Shown one piece after another: positions 15,922-25,263 of a stretch of 64,000 bases of DNA. Source of the stretch: Burkholderiales bacterium (GTDB lineage: Bacteria; Pseudomonadota; Gammaproteobacteria; Burkholderiales; SG8-41); the NCBI GenBank assembly GCA_030683105.1, contig JAUXMZ010000078.1, positions 62,001 through 126,000 on the forward strand. The letters are read 5' to 3'. The position numbers were made by a program, and so were the translations under genes. The notes under the pieces were generated by a model. It was not told the origin of the DNA. It did no database searches and saw only the letters and a program-made list of their open reading frames with translations. Numbering within the stretch: position 1 is the first letter of the stretch; every line of letters begins with the position of its first letter.

Positions 15922-18744
15922 CTAGACGAGCGTATTCTCCATTGCGGTGGTGGTTGCCGTTTTCGGTCGCGCAGTCTCGATTTGCACCAGCGGCTCATTG
16001 CTCACCGGCGGTAGCGGCGCGCGCACCCGCTTTACGCGCGGCGCCGGCTGCTCCTGCTGTGACCTGAGCGCAGCATCGTTCAGTTTGTTGGGATCGGTTT
16101 CAATCTGCGTCAGTCCGGAAGACCAGTCCAGCTGCACCTTCATGGGCGCAGGCTGGGGAGCGGCAACCTGGGGAGCAGCAGGTATTTCCCGCACATATTC
16201 CCTGGCGGGGGGAGCCGGCTGAATTTCAATCTCCGGCTCTGCAACTTGTACTACGGGTTGAGACACGATCTCCGGCTCTGCAACTTGTACTACGGGCTGA
16301 GACACGATCTCCGGCTCTGCAACCTGCGCTACAGGCAAAGGCTCGGTCTTCGGTTCTACTATCTGTACTACCGGCCGAGTCTCAATTTCCGGTTCTGCAA
16401 CCTGTGTGACAGGCTGTGTCACGGATTCCGCTACTGCTGCCACTGCTGACGACTGCGTCTCGGATTCCGTTTGTGCCACCACCGGAACAGGCACAAAAGG
16501 CACTGCAGGCAACTGCGAGCGCGCTTCGGGCGCGACGGCAGTTTCTGCTACTGCCACTGTATCCGTAGTTGAAGAGTAAAACTCCTCCGCCGACATCTGG
16601 ACATCTGTTGTCATATCGCCCGGCAGTCTGGCATCCCGTGCTTGCGTTTGCTGCTGCTCGGGACGGTCCCTGCGCCCACCACGGCGGCGGCGGGCACGGC
16701 CTTCACCTGCTTCGCGCGGGGCCTGCTGCTGCTCGGCGCCGTTTTCCGTTGCCGGTTTTTGAGCCACTTCACTCTGCTCGCGCGGCGGTCGCTGCCGGCT
16801 GGCGTCTGAACGGTCCTGACCACCGCCGCGCCGGCGCGAATCACGGTCGCGGCGCGGTTCACCCTGCTGCTGACCCGCCATCTCCGGCCGTTGCGGGCGC
16901 GCGCCTGAACCAGGCTCGCGTTCACGTTTGCCGCCATCACGGCGGCCACGGTCGCGTGAGCCGCCGTCACGACGGGCGCGTGTTGCCTCACGTGCGGGCG
17001 CCGCCGGCGGTGCCGCCACAGTGACCTCGGCCGCTTTACTCTTGAACCAGCCGAAAATCTTGCCGATGATCGATGGTCCCTGCGCTTGTTCTTGCACCGG
17101 CGTTGGCGCCGGCATCACGACCCGGTCGGCGGGCGCGGGTTGCAGCGGCGTTATCCCTTTCACGGCGGCTTCTGCCCGCGGTGCTGCAGCTTCCTGGGCG
17201 GCAGCCTCTTTTTCCTCTTCCGCCGGCAATTCGACCTGGTTATAGCTTGCCGGCAGCGGCTCGCTCTGATTGAGGTCGTCGTGACGCAGGCGCGTGATCG
17301 AGTAATTCGGTGTCTGCAGGTGAATGTTCGGAATCAGCATCACTGATACACGGTGGCGTGCTTCGATCTGCTGCAGATCGATCCGTTTCTCGTTGAGCAG
17401 GAAGGTGGCGACATCGACCGGCACCTGGGCGTTCACCGTCGCGGTGTTGTCCTTCATCGCTTCTTCCTGAAGGATGCGCAGGATGTGCAGCGCGGTTGAT
17501 TCGGTGCCGCGGATATGCCCGGTGCCGTGGCAGCGCGGGCAGGGGATGTAGCTGGTTTCGCCGATGGACGGGCGCAGACGCTGCCGTGATAGCTCCAGCA
17601 ATCCAAACCTTGAAATCTTGCCGGTCTGGACCCGCGCGCGATCGTAACGCAGCGCATCGCGCAGCCGGTTTTCGACCTCGCGTTGATTGCGGGTGCTTTC
17701 CATGTCGATGAAATCAATGACAACCAGGCCGCCCAGATCGCGCAGCCGCAACTGGCGCGCGATTTCGTCTGCAGCCTCGAGATTGGTGCGGAAAGCGGTT
17801 TCCTCGATGTCGGCGCCGCGCGTGGAACGCGCCGAATTGACGTCGACGGACACCAGCGCTTCGGTATGATCGATCACCACGGCGCCGCCGGCCGGCAGGT
17901 TCACCGAGCGCGAATATGCGGATTCAATCTGATGCTCGATCTGAAAGCGCGAGAACAGCGGTACGTCATCCTTGTAGAGCTTCACGCGGTTGACGGTAGA
18001 GGGCATGACGTGGCTCATGAACTGATGAGCCTGCTCGTAGATGGCCTCGGTATCGATCAGGATTTCGCCGATGTCCTGATGGAAGTAATCGCGAATGGCC
18101 CGGATCACCAGGCTCGATTCCTGATAAATCAAAAAAGCGCCGCGTTGCTGGTTGGCCGCGCCTTCGATCGCATTCCACAACTGCATCAGGTAATTGAGGT
18201 CCCAGGTCAGCTCCTCGACACCGCGGCCGATGCCGGCGGTGCGGGCAATGATGCTCATGCCCTGGGGCACTTCGAGCTGGGAAATCGCATCGCGAAGTTC
18301 GTTGCGGTCTTCGCCCTCGATGCGGCGCGAGACGCCGCCGCCGCGCGGATTGTTCGGCATCAATACCAGATAGCGGCCGGCGAGACTGATGAACGTCGTC
18401 AGCGCGGCGCCCTTGTTGCCGCGCTCGTCCTTGTCAACCTGGACGATGACTTCCTGGCCTTCTTTCAGGGCATCCTGGATGCGGGCGTGGGCGACGTCGA
18501 TGCCCGGCTTGAAAAACGCGCGGGCGACTTCCTTGAAGGGGAGAAACCCATGCCGGTCGCCGCCATAATCGACGAATGCGGCCTCGAGACTGGGCTCGAT
18601 GCGGGTGATGACACCCTTGTAGATATTGCTTTTGCGCTGCTCTTTGCTGGAGGATTCGATGTCGAGATCGATCAGTTTCTGACCGTCGACAATGGCGACG
18701 CGCAGCTCTTCGGCCTGCGTCGCGTTAAACAACATGCGTTTCAT
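15922..18744 (-). CDS. rne: Ribonuclease E
   Basis: A 940-residue endonuclease that starts mRNA decay and matures 9S/tRNA precursors. N-half: [23 protein letters not shown]1 domain (about 35-125), DNase I-like catalytic core with [22 protein letters not shown] and [10 protein letters not shown] supplying the metal-binding Asp residues, and the zinc-link CPRCHGTG. The C-terminal 400 residues are a disordered scaffold: Arg-rich RNA-binding stretches ([20 protein letters not shown]), then imperfect repeats of [13 protein letters not shown]. The ATG at 18744 has GGGAGAG upstream; an earlier frame start at 18783 is not needed. It is divergent from rluC, as in many proteobacteria. Confidence 0.97.
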   Translation of the reverse strand: MKRMLFNATQAEELRVAIVDGQKLIDLDIESSSKEQRKSNIYKGVITRIEPSLEAAFVDYGGDRHGFLPFKEVARAFFKPGIDVAHARIQDALKEGQEVIVQVDKDERGNKGAALTTFISLAGRYLVLMPNNPRGGGVSRRIEGEDRNELRDAISQLEVPQGMSIIARTAGIGRGVEELTWDLNYLMQLWNAIEGAANQQRGAFLIYQESSLVIRAIRDYFHQDIGEILIDTEAIYEQAHQFMSHVMPSTVNRVKLYKDDVPLFSRFQIEHQIESAYSRSVNLPAGGAVVIDHTEALVSVDVNSARSTRGADIEETAFRTNLEAADEIARQLRLRDLGGLVVIDFIDMESTRNQREVENRLRDALRYDRARVQTGKISRFGLLELSRQRLRPSIGETSYIPCPRCHGTGHIRGTESTALHILRILQEEAMKDNTATVNAQVPVDVATFLLNEKRIDLQQIEARHRVSVMLIPNIHLQTPNYSITRLRHDDLNQSEPLPASYNQVELPAEEEKEAAAQEAAAPRAEAAVKGITPLQPAPADRVVMPAPTPVQEQAQGPSIIGKIFGWFKSKAAEVTVAAPPAAPAREATRARRDGGSRDRGRRDGGKREREPGSGARPQRPEMAGQQQGEPRRDRDSRRRGGGQDRSDASRQRPPREQSEVAQKPATENGAEQQQAPREAGEGRARRRRGGRRDRPEQQQTQARDARLPGDMTTDVQMSAEEFYSSTTDTVAVAETAVAPEARSQLPAVPFVPVPVVAQTESETQSSAVAAVAESVTQPVTQVAEPEIETRPVVQIVEPKTEPLPVAQVAEPEIVSQPVVQVAEPEIVSQPVVQVAEPEIEIQPAPPAREYVREIPAAPQVAAPQPAPMKVQLDWSSGLTQIETDPNKLNDAALRSQQEQPAPRVKRVRAPLPPVSNEPLVQIETARPKTATTTAMENTLV
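16230..16400. repeat. 42-bp tandem repeats inside rne
   Basis: Imperfect copies of ATCTCCGGCTCTGCAACTTG plus a spacer, period 42 bp, encode the ([13 protein letters not shown]) scaffold repeats. The first copies are almost identical, the outer ones decayed, which suggests recent slippage expansion. Confidence 0.85.
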
Positions 18745-19215
18745 TTTAGCTCTCCCGCGCTCAATCAGACACGGGACGGGCACAACTGCGAACGCCCGCG
18801 TAGTATGCGGGCACCCGGTTATCTAGTCACTGGGCACAACAATAAAGTAGGGGGTGACCGATCGAATTTTAATCTCGCAGTTTGCCGTAATGGGATCCGC
18901 GCATTGCGCGTATCCGAAAATCTTTAATAAGTGTCTTGAGCGCGTAATTCGTCTAGTATCGCTACTTAGCGTGGTGAGCGATATTAACCAACTTAGTCCT
19001 GTATCACAGCCGAAGTGCGGCGCGTCGTTTTTGCTGTCACGCAACCTGGCCACTTGCGGCCGACTCAGCAAACCAGCCTTGGCAATAGTGTTTATCGGCT
19101 CCTGATTATGTTCCAGGCCGCACTACGCATGTCCCCGGATCTGGCTATTGCGAGAAAACTCCAATCGCCTGTAAACCCTGGACACAACTGATAAAGCAGA
19201 GAATAGTATAAACAA
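18745..19215. other. Divergent rne/rluC regulatory region
   Basis: 470 bp without a credible ORF. It must contain the rne promoter and a long 5' leader. In E. coli the rne leader is the target of RNase E autoregulation, so the length fits, but I see no specific structure by eye. AT-rich stretches near 18900-18970 and 19195-19215 are candidate promoters. Confidence 0.5.
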
Positions 19216-20184
19216 ATGAAAGGGTTAAGTAAAGATTCTGTAAACCGTGTTGAAGTGGGCGAAGACGGCGCGGGTCAGCGCGTCGACAACTACCTGACTA
19301 AGTTGCTGAAAGGCGTCCCGAAAAGCCATATTTACCGCATCCTGCGCAGCGGCGAGGTGCGGGTCAACGGCGGTCGTATCGGCCCCGACCACCGTCTGGC
19401 GGCGGGCGATACGCTGCGCGTCCCGCCGGTGCGCACGGCCCAACCCCGTCCTTCCCCCCATCCGGAGCATGGCAGCCGCCTCGAGGCCCATATCCTGCAC
19501 GAGGATGACGCGCTGCTGGTCATCAACAAGCCCGCGGGACTCGCGGTACATGGCGGCAGCGGCATCAGTCATGGCGTGATCGAGCAAATGCGCGCCACGC
19601 GACCGGCCGCGGGCTTCCTCGAACTCGTGCACCGCCTCGACCGCGCCACATCGGGCGTGCTGCTGCTGGCCAAGAAACGCTCCGCACTGACCACGCTGCA
19701 TGAGCAGTTGCGGGAAGGGCGTGCAGAAAAGTTCTATCTCGTGCTGGTGAGCGGCGTATGGCGCAACGAGAAGCAGAACGTCAGGCTCGCACTCAACAAG
19801 CATGTGCTGGCGTCAGGCGAGCGCCGCGTCAGTGTCAGCGAGGAGGGAATGGCTTCGCACACGATTTTTCGTCTGAAGCAGGCCTGGCAGGAGTTCAGCC
19901 TGCTCGAAGCGGAACTCAAGACCGGCCGCACCCATCAGATCCGGGTGCACCTTGCCCATCTCGGATTCCCGATCGCGGGAGACGACAAGTACGGCGATTT
20001 CGCCCTTAACAAAGTTCTGGCAAAAAAAGGCTTGAAACGGATGTTTTTACATGCATGGAAGGTCGGCATTACGCACCCGCGGAGCGGGGAGCATGCGGCC
20101 TACGAAGCACCACTGCCGCTGGAGTTGCAGGCATTCCTCGATCGTCTGGACAGTCCCGAGCCGCACGATGCCCAAGCGCTTTGA
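19216..20184 (+). CDS. rluC: 23S rRNA pseudouridine(955/2504/2580) synthase
   Basis: A 322-residue RluA-family enzyme. N-terminal S4 RNA-binding domain (GQRVDNYLTKLLKGVPKSHIYRILRSGEVRVNG), then the catalytic domain with VINKPAGLAVHGG and the motif HRLDRATSGVLL, whose Asp attacks uridine C1'; also KTGRTHQIRVHLAHLGFPIAGDDKYG. Location beside rne is the standard context for RluC. The stop overlaps the start of the phosphatase gene by 17 bp. A start at 19216 is likely although the ribosome site is poor. Confidence 0.94.
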   Translation: MKGLSKDSVNRVEVGEDGAGQRVDNYLTKLLKGVPKSHIYRILRSGEVRVNGGRIGPDHRLAAGDTLRVPPVRTAQPRPSPHPEHGSRLEAHILHEDDALLVINKPAGLAVHGGSGISHGVIEQMRATRPAAGFLELVHRLDRATSGVLLLAKKRSALTTLHEQLREGRAEKFYLVLVSGVWRNEKQNVRLALNKHVLASGERRVSVSEEGMASHTIFRLKQAWQEFSLLEAELKTGRTHQIRVHLAHLGFPIAGDDKYGDFALNKVLAKKGLKRMFLHAWKVGITHPRSGEHAAYEAPLPLELQAFLDRLDSPEPHDAQAL

Positions 20185-20824
20185 ACTGCTGGTATTCGAT
20201 TGGGACGGTACGCTGATGGATTCGGCCGCCGCGATCAGCGCATCGATTCGGGCGGCATGCGGCGATCTGGAGTTGCCCGTGCCGTCGGACAGACAGGCGC
20301 GCTTTGTTATCGGACTGGGACTTCACGACGCCCTGGCACACGTTCTGCCGGGGGTCGACGCCGCGATCTATCCTAAAGTCGCCGAGCGTTATCGCCATCA
20401 TTTCCTGCTGCGCGACGGCGGCACCACGCTGTTCCCGGGAGCATTTGAGACCATACGGGAATTGCGTGACGGTGGATTCATGCTCGCGGTGGCCACCGGC
20501 AAGAGCAGGGTCGGTCTCGATCGCGCGCTAGGCGCGACCGGCCTGAAGCCCTATTTCCACGCCACACGCTGCGCCGATGAGGGTTTTTCCAAGCCGCACC
20601 CGGGCATGCTTCACGAATTGATGGGCGACTTGGGTGCGGACAGCGATAAAACCCTGATGATAGGCGACACCACGCACGATATGGCGATGGCGCAAAACGC
20701 AAGTGTCGCAAGGCTGGGGGCGGCTTACGGCGCCCACCCCCGTGAAGAGCTGCTGCCCTTCGATCCGGTGGCCTGCGTTGACCGGTTTTCCGAGTTGCGC
20801 GAATGGCTGATGCAGCACGCGTGA
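20168..20824 (+). CDS. HAD-superfamily phosphatase (Gph-like)
   Basis: A 218-residue hydrolase. Motif I FDWDGTLMDS (nucleophile Asp and Asp+2), motif II VATGKSR, the Lys in SKPHPGML, motif III IGDTTHDMAMAQNA; a helical cap lies between residues 20 and 85. It resembles phosphoglycolate phosphatase/PGMB-like HADs found after rluC in betaproteobacteria. Substrate unknown. It overlaps both rluC and the Rieske-type ORF, so all are one operon. Confidence 0.92.
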   Translation: MPKRFELLVFDWDGTLMDSAAAISASIRAACGDLELPVPSDRQARFVIGLGLHDALAHVLPGVDAAIYPKVAERYRHHFLLRDGGTTLFPGAFETIRELRDGGFMLAVATGKSRVGLDRALGATGLKPYFHATRCADEGFSKPHPGMLHELMGDLGADSDKTLMIGDTTHDMAMAQNASVARLGAAYGAHPREELLPFDPVACVDRFSELREWLMQHA

Positions 20825-21048
20825 TCTGCGGCAGCGACGCTCTGGCCGAGCGCGGCAAGGGCGTGCGCCGCACGCCGGATGGTGAATTCCCCGATCATTC
20901 CAAGCTATACTTGATTTGCGCCACGCACGGCGCGACCTGCGAGCCGGACAGCGGCTGTTGTGTGCTGGGGCCGTGCCGCGGCAAAAGCCTGCTGGCATTG
21001 CCGGTCGTGGAGCGTGGCGGCGCAGTCCCACCTCGTTACAGGAAGTGA
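20803..21048 (+). pseudogene. Rieske [2Fe-2S] protein with internal deletion
   Basis: The ORF gives 81 residues: an N-terminal ARVICGSDALAERGKGVR typical of small Rieske proteins, then directly the second half, YLICATHGATCEPDSG, GPCRGKSLLALPVVERGG. In intact relatives a segment of roughly 40 residues between these, holding the first Cys-X-His of the cluster, should be present. Only one C-X-H plus later cysteines remain, so a normal Rieske cluster cannot form. There is no frameshift and the reading frame is kept, so it may still be translated. It overlaps the phosphatase gene by 22 bp and lies 8 bp before the S49 peptidase, the usual Rieske position. Either decayed gene or altered protein. Confidence 0.6.
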
Positions 21049-21056
21049 AACAAACC

Positions 21057-22016
21057 ATGTCTGAATCAGTTCCGGAAAACACCGGAGATAACTGGGATCG
21101 CAAGATCCTCGAGAAAGTGGCGCTGGCCGCTGTGCAGGAGCAGCGCAAGGCGCGCTTATGGGGTATTTTCTTCAAGTCGCTGACGTTTATCTACCTGTTT
21201 GCGCTGCTGTTTGTAGCCATGGGCTGGCTGATCCCGAAAGATGCGTTGCCCGGCAAGCACACCGCCCTGGTCGAAATACATGGTGTGATCGCAGCCGGCA
21301 CGAGTGCGAGCGCGGACAACATCATGGCAAGTTTGCGGGAAGCGTTCAAAGACAAGGGCACTCAAGGCGTCATCCTGCGCATCAACAGTCCCGGCGGCAG
21401 TCCGGTGCAGGCCGGTTACATCAATGACGAAATCCGCCGCCTGCGCGCTAAATACCCGAATATCCCGCTGTATGCCGTGGTCGAGGATATCTGCGCATCG
21501 GGCGGCTACTATATCGCGGTCGCGGCAGACCAGATCTATATCGACAAGGCCAGCATCATCGGTTCAATCGGCGTGCTGATGGACGGTTTCGGCTTCACCG
21601 GGCTGATGGACAAACTGGGTATCGAACGCCGGCTGCTTGCCGCAGGGGAAAACAAGGGCTTTCTCGATCCGTTCTCGCCCATCCGCGATTCGCAGAAGGA
21701 ATACGCCGAGAAAATGCTCAACGAGATCCACCAGCAGTTCATCACTGTGGTGCGCCAGGGCCGCGGCAAGCGTCTCAAGGAGACGCCGGATACATTTTCA
21801 GGCTTGCTGTGGACCGGCCAGAAAAGCATAGAACTCGGATTGGCCGATGCGCTGGGCGGCGTCGATTACGTGGCACGCGAAGTGATCAAGTCCGAGGATA
21901 TCGTCGACTTCACGGTGCGCGAGAACGTCGCCGAGCGGCTCGCAAGGAGGTTCGGCGCGGCAATGGCCGAGACGCTGGTGCGCCTGGGCGCAGTCAGCAG
22001 TCTGAATATCCGTTAG
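21057..22016 (+). CDS. S49-family signal-peptide peptidase (SppA-like)
   Basis: A 319-residue membrane-anchored serine protease. One transmembrane helix (LTFIYLFALLFVAMGWLI, about 41-58), then the ClpP-like domain: ALVEIHGVIAAG, LRINSPGGSPVQAG, the nucleophile in AVVEDICASGGYYIAVAADQIYID (Ser of ASGGYY), and a later general-base Lys region (SIGVLMDGFGF). It degrades cleaved signal peptides in the membrane. The ATG at 21057 has AGGAAG upstream; the longer frame to 20916 overlaps the Rieske ORF and is rejected. Its stop codon is the first bases of a 36-bp hairpin shared with the converging gene. Confidence 0.92.
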   Translation: MSESVPENTGDNWDRKILEKVALAAVQEQRKARLWGIFFKSLTFIYLFALLFVAMGWLIPKDALPGKHTALVEIHGVIAAGTSASADNIMASLREAFKDKGTQGVILRINSPGGSPVQAGYINDEIRRLRAKYPNIPLYAVVEDICASGGYYIAVAADQIYIDKASIIGSIGVLMDGFGFTGLMDKLGIERRLLAAGENKGFLDPFSPIRDSQKEYAEKMLNEIHQQFITVVRQGRGKRLKETPDTFSGLLWTGQKSIELGLADALGGVDYVAREVIKSEDIVDFTVRENVAERLARRFGAAMAETLVRLGAVSSLNIR

Positions 22017-22762
22017 GAACTTGTCGGACTTGGGTCCGACAAGTTCCTAGCGCGGCAATAAAGCAGAAATACCGTGGGCCGCCGGTTGATCTCAGGCGGT
22101 TTTTTCTTCCAGGCTTCCACCGTCTGCGTGAGCACGCTCTCGCTTTCGAGGGTGAGATCGGTGGCAAGACACAGCAGGGTGGCGGTATCGCATGTCTCGA
22201 GCACGGCCTGCAGGAGAGCCGGATTGCGGTAAGGCGCTTCGATGAAAATCTGCGTTGCATCCTGCTGATCAGACTGGCGTTCGAGTTCCAGCAGTTTTTT
22301 CTTCCGCGCTTCCTTTTCTACCGGCAGGTAACCATGAAAAGTGAAGCGCTGGCCGTTCATGCCCGATGCCATCAGCGCCAGCAGGATCGAGGAGGGACCG
22401 ACCAAAGGCACGACCCGGATGCCCTGGCCGTGCGCCAGACGCACCAGTGCTGCGCCGGGGTCGGCGATGGCGGGGCAGCCGGCCTCCGACAGCATTCCGC
22501 AGTCGTTGCCGGCAAGCAGAGGTAACAGCAACTGCGGCAATTCTGCGGCAGACGTATGTTCGCTCAGAGTCTGGATATCGGTGCTGGCAAGGGCATGCGG
22601 ATAGCCCGCCGCTTTCAGAAATTGCCGCGCCGATTTTGGATGCTCGGCAATGAAATGCCGGAGCCCGGGCAAGATGCGCAATACAGCGGTGCCGAGCATC
22701 GCCGTGGCATCCTCACCACCCAGGGAGACCGGGATCAGATAAAGTTTGCCGGGCATGGTCAT
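22013..22762 (-). CDS. SAM-dependent tetrapyrrole-methylase-fold protein (RsmI-like)
   Basis: A 249-residue protein with the TP-methylase fold: KLYLIPVSLGG at the start, the glycine-rich GNDCGMLSEAGCPAIADPGAALVRLAH SAM-binding region, and VPLVGPSSILLALMASGMNGQRFTFHGYLPVEKEAR, very like RsmI (16S rRNA C1402 2'-O-methylase). Not the full RsmI: it is shorter and lacks its C-domain, so the target is uncertain. It overlaps maf by 4 bp (ATGA) on the same strand, and its C-terminal residues (RNLSDPSPTSS) are encoded inside the hairpin at 22014-22049, suggesting the hairpin replaced the original 3' end. Confidence 0.85.
   Translation of the reverse strand: MTMPGKLYLIPVSLGGEDATAMLGTAVLRILPGLRHFIAEHPKSARQFLKAAGYPHALASTDIQTLSEHTSAAELPQLLLPLLAGNDCGMLSEAGCPAIADPGAALVRLAHGQGIRVVPLVGPSSILLALMASGMNGQRFTFHGYLPVEKEARKKKLLELERQSDQQDATQIFIEAPYRNPALLQAVLETCDTATLLCLATDLTLESESVLTQTVEAWKKKPPEINRRPTVFLLYCRARNLSDPSPTSS
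22014..22049. repeat. 36-bp perfect hairpin repeat shared by two convergent genes
   Basis: TAGGAACTTGTCGGAC pairs with GTCCGACAAGTTCCTA over 16 bp with a 4-nt loop. It supplies TAG to the plus-strand S49 peptidase and TAA to the minus-strand methylase. Related hairpins occur at 42265-42300 (also carrying a stop codon) and more distantly at 15833. It probably also acts as a bidirectional terminator. Confidence 0.9.
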
Positions 22763-23355
22763 GATCGGGGTATAACCTCTATGCCTTCATTTTTGAGCAT
22801 CGTCGTCAGCCTCATCAGCGGCAGACCAATGAGCGCAGTCGGATCCGTGCTGTCGATGCGTTCGACCAGCGCAATGCCCATGCCTTCTATTTTGGCGCTG
22901 CCGGCGCAGTCGTAAGGTTGTTCGGTGCGCAGGTAATGCTCAATCTGGTCATCGCTGTAGTCGCGGAACCAGACGGTGGTCGGCACGTTTTCAAGCTGCT
23001 TTCTTCCTGTTGCCGGGTTGAACAGGCAAATAGCCGTATTAAACACCACGCTTTTTCCGCGCATCGCCTGCAGTTGTCTGACGGCCGAGAGATGATCGCC
23101 GGGCTTGCCCAGAGGTTGCGCATCCAGCACCGCGACCTGGTCCGAGCCTATGATGAGGACAGGGCGGCCTGTGGCAGGCGCAGCCGCCTCCGCCTTGAGG
23201 TCTGCCAGGCGCAATGCAGTGTGTGCCGGCGGTTCGGCAGGCAAGGCCGTCTCGTCAACATCGGGCGCAAAAACCTCGAACGGTAACCTCAGGCGCTCGA
23301 GCAGTGCGCGCCGGTAAATCGACGTCGAGGCAAGTATGAGTCTGGGAGAGTTCAA
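22759..23355 (-). CDS. Maf/YceF-type nucleotide pyrophosphatase
   Basis: A 198-residue Maf-family house-cleaning enzyme. Motifs: LILASTSIYRRALLERLRLPFEVFAP, the SDQVA block (here IGSDQVAVLDAQPLGKPG), and SAKIEGMGIALVERIDSTDPTALIGLPL. The YceF subgroup, next to yceD-rpmF, hydrolyses N7-methyl-GTP; that specificity is inferred from context and motif style. It is divergent from yceD with a 98-bp gap and co-transcribed with the RsmI-like gene. Confidence 0.92.
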   Translation of the reverse strand: MNSPRLILASTSIYRRALLERLRLPFEVFAPDVDETALPAEPPAHTALRLADLKAEAAAPATGRPVLIIGSDQVAVLDAQPLGKPGDHLSAVRQLQAMRGKSVVFNTAICLFNPATGRKQLENVPTTVWFRDYSDDQIEHYLRTEQPYDCAGSAKIEGMGIALVERIDSTDPTALIGLPLMRLTTMLKNEGIEVIPRS

Positions 23356-23453
23356 ATCAGGATCAGGCCAATAACGCTAAGTCCCTGCAAAGCTTAAGTT
23401 TTCCGTCTTTTCGCTTTGACAGAGATGAACAAAAATACTATCATGCGCGGCTT

Positions 23454-23966
23454 ATGTCTGCACGGGCTATCATTGACAGTCTGGAGTTTGCCCAGGCAGA
23501 GCGGGAATTACGAGGCAGTTTGCCTGTATCCGGTCTGGCGCGGCTCCAGGATTTTTTACGCGATTCCACCGGCAGCGTCGAATTTGTGGTGAAGGGCGGT
23601 CGTGATCCTGAAAACCGGCCGCAGCTGGCGCTGAGTGTCAGCGGCATGCTTCACATGCAATGTCAGCGCTGCCTTGAACAATTGGATTATCCGCTGAGTT
23701 TCAGGACGACGCTGCGGCTGGTGCGCGCAGGAGAGGATCTGAGCGAGACGGTTGCAAATCCTGATGCCGCGGATGCAGTGGAGGCCAGCACGGAATTGGA
23801 CGTGGCGGAGCTGGTTGAAGACGAAATAGTGCTGGGCCTGCCGTTTTCGCCGCGGCATGCTGAAGGCACCTGCGATAGCAGGAAAAAAGACACGCGCAGT
23901 GCGGCAGAAGGCGGTGCTTTCTCCGGGCTTGCGGCACTGAAGAACGTATTGGATAGAAAACTTTAA
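23454..23966 (+). CDS. YceD/DUF177 family protein
   Basis: A 170-residue protein always found before rpmF. Visible: QCQRCLEQLDYPLSFRTTLRLV with the conserved C-X2-C, LDVAELVEDEIVLGLPFSPRHAEGTC, and GAFSGLAALKNVL at the end. In bacteria and plastids the family is linked to 23S rRNA/50S maturation. It starts the long yceD-rpmF-plsX-fab operon; the stop is 12 bp before rpmF. Confidence 0.9.
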   Translation: MSARAIIDSLEFAQAERELRGSLPVSGLARLQDFLRDSTGSVEFVVKGGRDPENRPQLALSVSGMLHMQCQRCLEQLDYPLSFRTTLRLVRAGEDLSETVANPDAADAVEASTELDVAELVEDEIVLGLPFSPRHAEGTCDSRKKDTRSAAEGGAFSGLAALKNVLDRKL

Positions 23967-23978
23967 GGAGTATTTGAA

Positions 23979-24158
23979 ATGGCAGTCCAGCAAAACAAGA
24001 AGTCCCCGTCGAAACGCGGCATGCGCCGCTCGCACGACGCCCTGATTAACCCGTCGCTGGCGCTCGAACCGACCACGGGCGAGGTGCACCTTCGGCACCA
24101 TATCAGCCCCAACGGTTACTACCGCGGCAAGAAAGTCGTCAAGACCAAAGGCGAATAA
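23979..24158 (+). CDS. rpmF: 50S ribosomal protein L32
   Basis: 59 residues starting [20 protein letters not shown], with [31 protein letters not shown]. Length and sequence are standard for proteobacterial L32 without the zinc cysteines. Ribosome site AAGGAG is 9 bp upstream. Second gene of the fatty-acid operon, the usual coupling of ribosome and lipid synthesis. Confidence 0.97.
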   Translation: MAVQQNKKSPSKRGMRRSHDALINPSLALEPTTGEVHLRHHISPNGYYRGKKVVKTKGE

Positions 24159-24246
24159 TCCGCCACGTTTTGCCGAGCCGCGTCATTAAATTACTGCATC
24201 GGCGCCCGATTTCATCCCTCATCGGTGCCCGCAAGGAGACCTGCCG

Positions 24247-25263
24247 ATGGATGTGACCGTTGCCATCGACTGCATGGGTGGCGATCATGGCACGCATGTC
24301 ACGGTAGCCGCGGCGGTCGAATACCTTGAGCGCGATCCTCACGCGTCATTTATCCTGGTCGGCTTGACGGACAGGATTGAAGGCGAACTCAAGCGCCTCC
24401 GTGCAGTGCCCGGGCCGCGTCTCAGAATCCAGCACGCCGGCGAAACCATAGGCATGGATGAACCGCCTGCAGCCGCTCTGCGTGGGAAAAAAGATTCTTC
24501 AATGCGCGTGGCCATCAACCTGGTAAAGAACGGCGAGGCGCTGGCCTGCGTCAGCGCCGGCAATACCGGCGCCCTGATGGCGATCTCGCGGTTTGTGCTT
24601 AAAACGCTGCCCGGTATAGACCGTCCCGCAATAGCCGGGATACTGCCGACGCTCAAAGGCCATACCTATATGCTGGATCTTGGCGCCAACGTCGATTGCA
24701 GTGCCGAGCACCTGCTGCAGTTTGGCATCATGGGCGCGGAACTGGTGGCTTCGGTGGAGCACAGGGAGAAGCCTACGGTGGGCCTGCTCAACATCGGCGA
24801 GGAAGATATCAAAGGCAATGAAGTGGTCAAGCAGGCCGCTGAACTGCTGGGCGCCAGCGGTCTTAACTTCCATGGCAATGTCGAAGGCAACGATATTTAC
24901 AAGGGCACCACCGACGTCGTGGTATGCGACGGTTTCGTCGGCAATATCGCTCTGAAGGCTTCAGAAGGACTGGCCCAGATGCTGGCGACATTTTTGCGCG
25001 AAGAATTCAAGCGCAATATCTTTACCAAACTCGCTGGCATTGCCGTGCTTCCCGTGATCAATGCGTTCAAGCGACGCGCCGATCACCGCTGCTACAACGG
25101 CGCGAGCCTGCTGGGTTTGCGCGGCATCGTTATCAAGAGCCATGGCGCGGCTGATGTATACGCCTTCGGTTTCGCGATCCAGCGCGCAGTCGAGGAAGCG
25201 AGAGCCGGCGTGCTTGCGCACATCAGCGAACGCATGGCCACCATACATCGGGGTGTAGCGTGA
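24247..25263 (+). CDS. plsX: Phosphate acyltransferase PlsX
   Basis: A 338-residue acyl-ACP:phosphate acyltransferase that makes acyl-phosphate for the first step of phospholipid synthesis. Motifs: [92 protein letters not shown] and [22 protein letters not shown] precedes the ATG. The stop overlaps fabH by 4 bp. Peripheral membrane enzyme. Confidence 0.97.
   Translation: MDVTVAIDCMGGDHGTHVTVAAAVEYLERDPHASFILVGLTDRIEGELKRLRAVPGPRLRIQHAGETIGMDEPPAAALRGKKDSSMRVAINLVKNGEALACVSAGNTGALMAISRFVLKTLPGIDRPAIAGILPTLKGHTYMLDLGANVDCSAEHLLQFGIMGAELVASVEHREKPTVGLLNIGEEDIKGNEVVKQAAELLGASGLNFHGNVEGNDIYKGTTDVVVCDGFVGNIALKASEGLAQMLATFLREEFKRNIFTKLAGIAVLPVINAFKRRADHRCYNGASLLGLRGIVIKSHGAADVYAFGFAIQRAVEEARAGVLAHISERMATIHRGVA

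Noticed and set aside
17683-18927. Long plus-strand frame opposite rne (414 codons)
   Set aside because: Antisense to a clear RNase E gene; GC-rich codon bias produces open antisense frames. The same applies to 10468-12192 (opposite uvrB), 25092-26411 (opposite fabH), 28538-29551 (opposite fabF) and 53897-55033.
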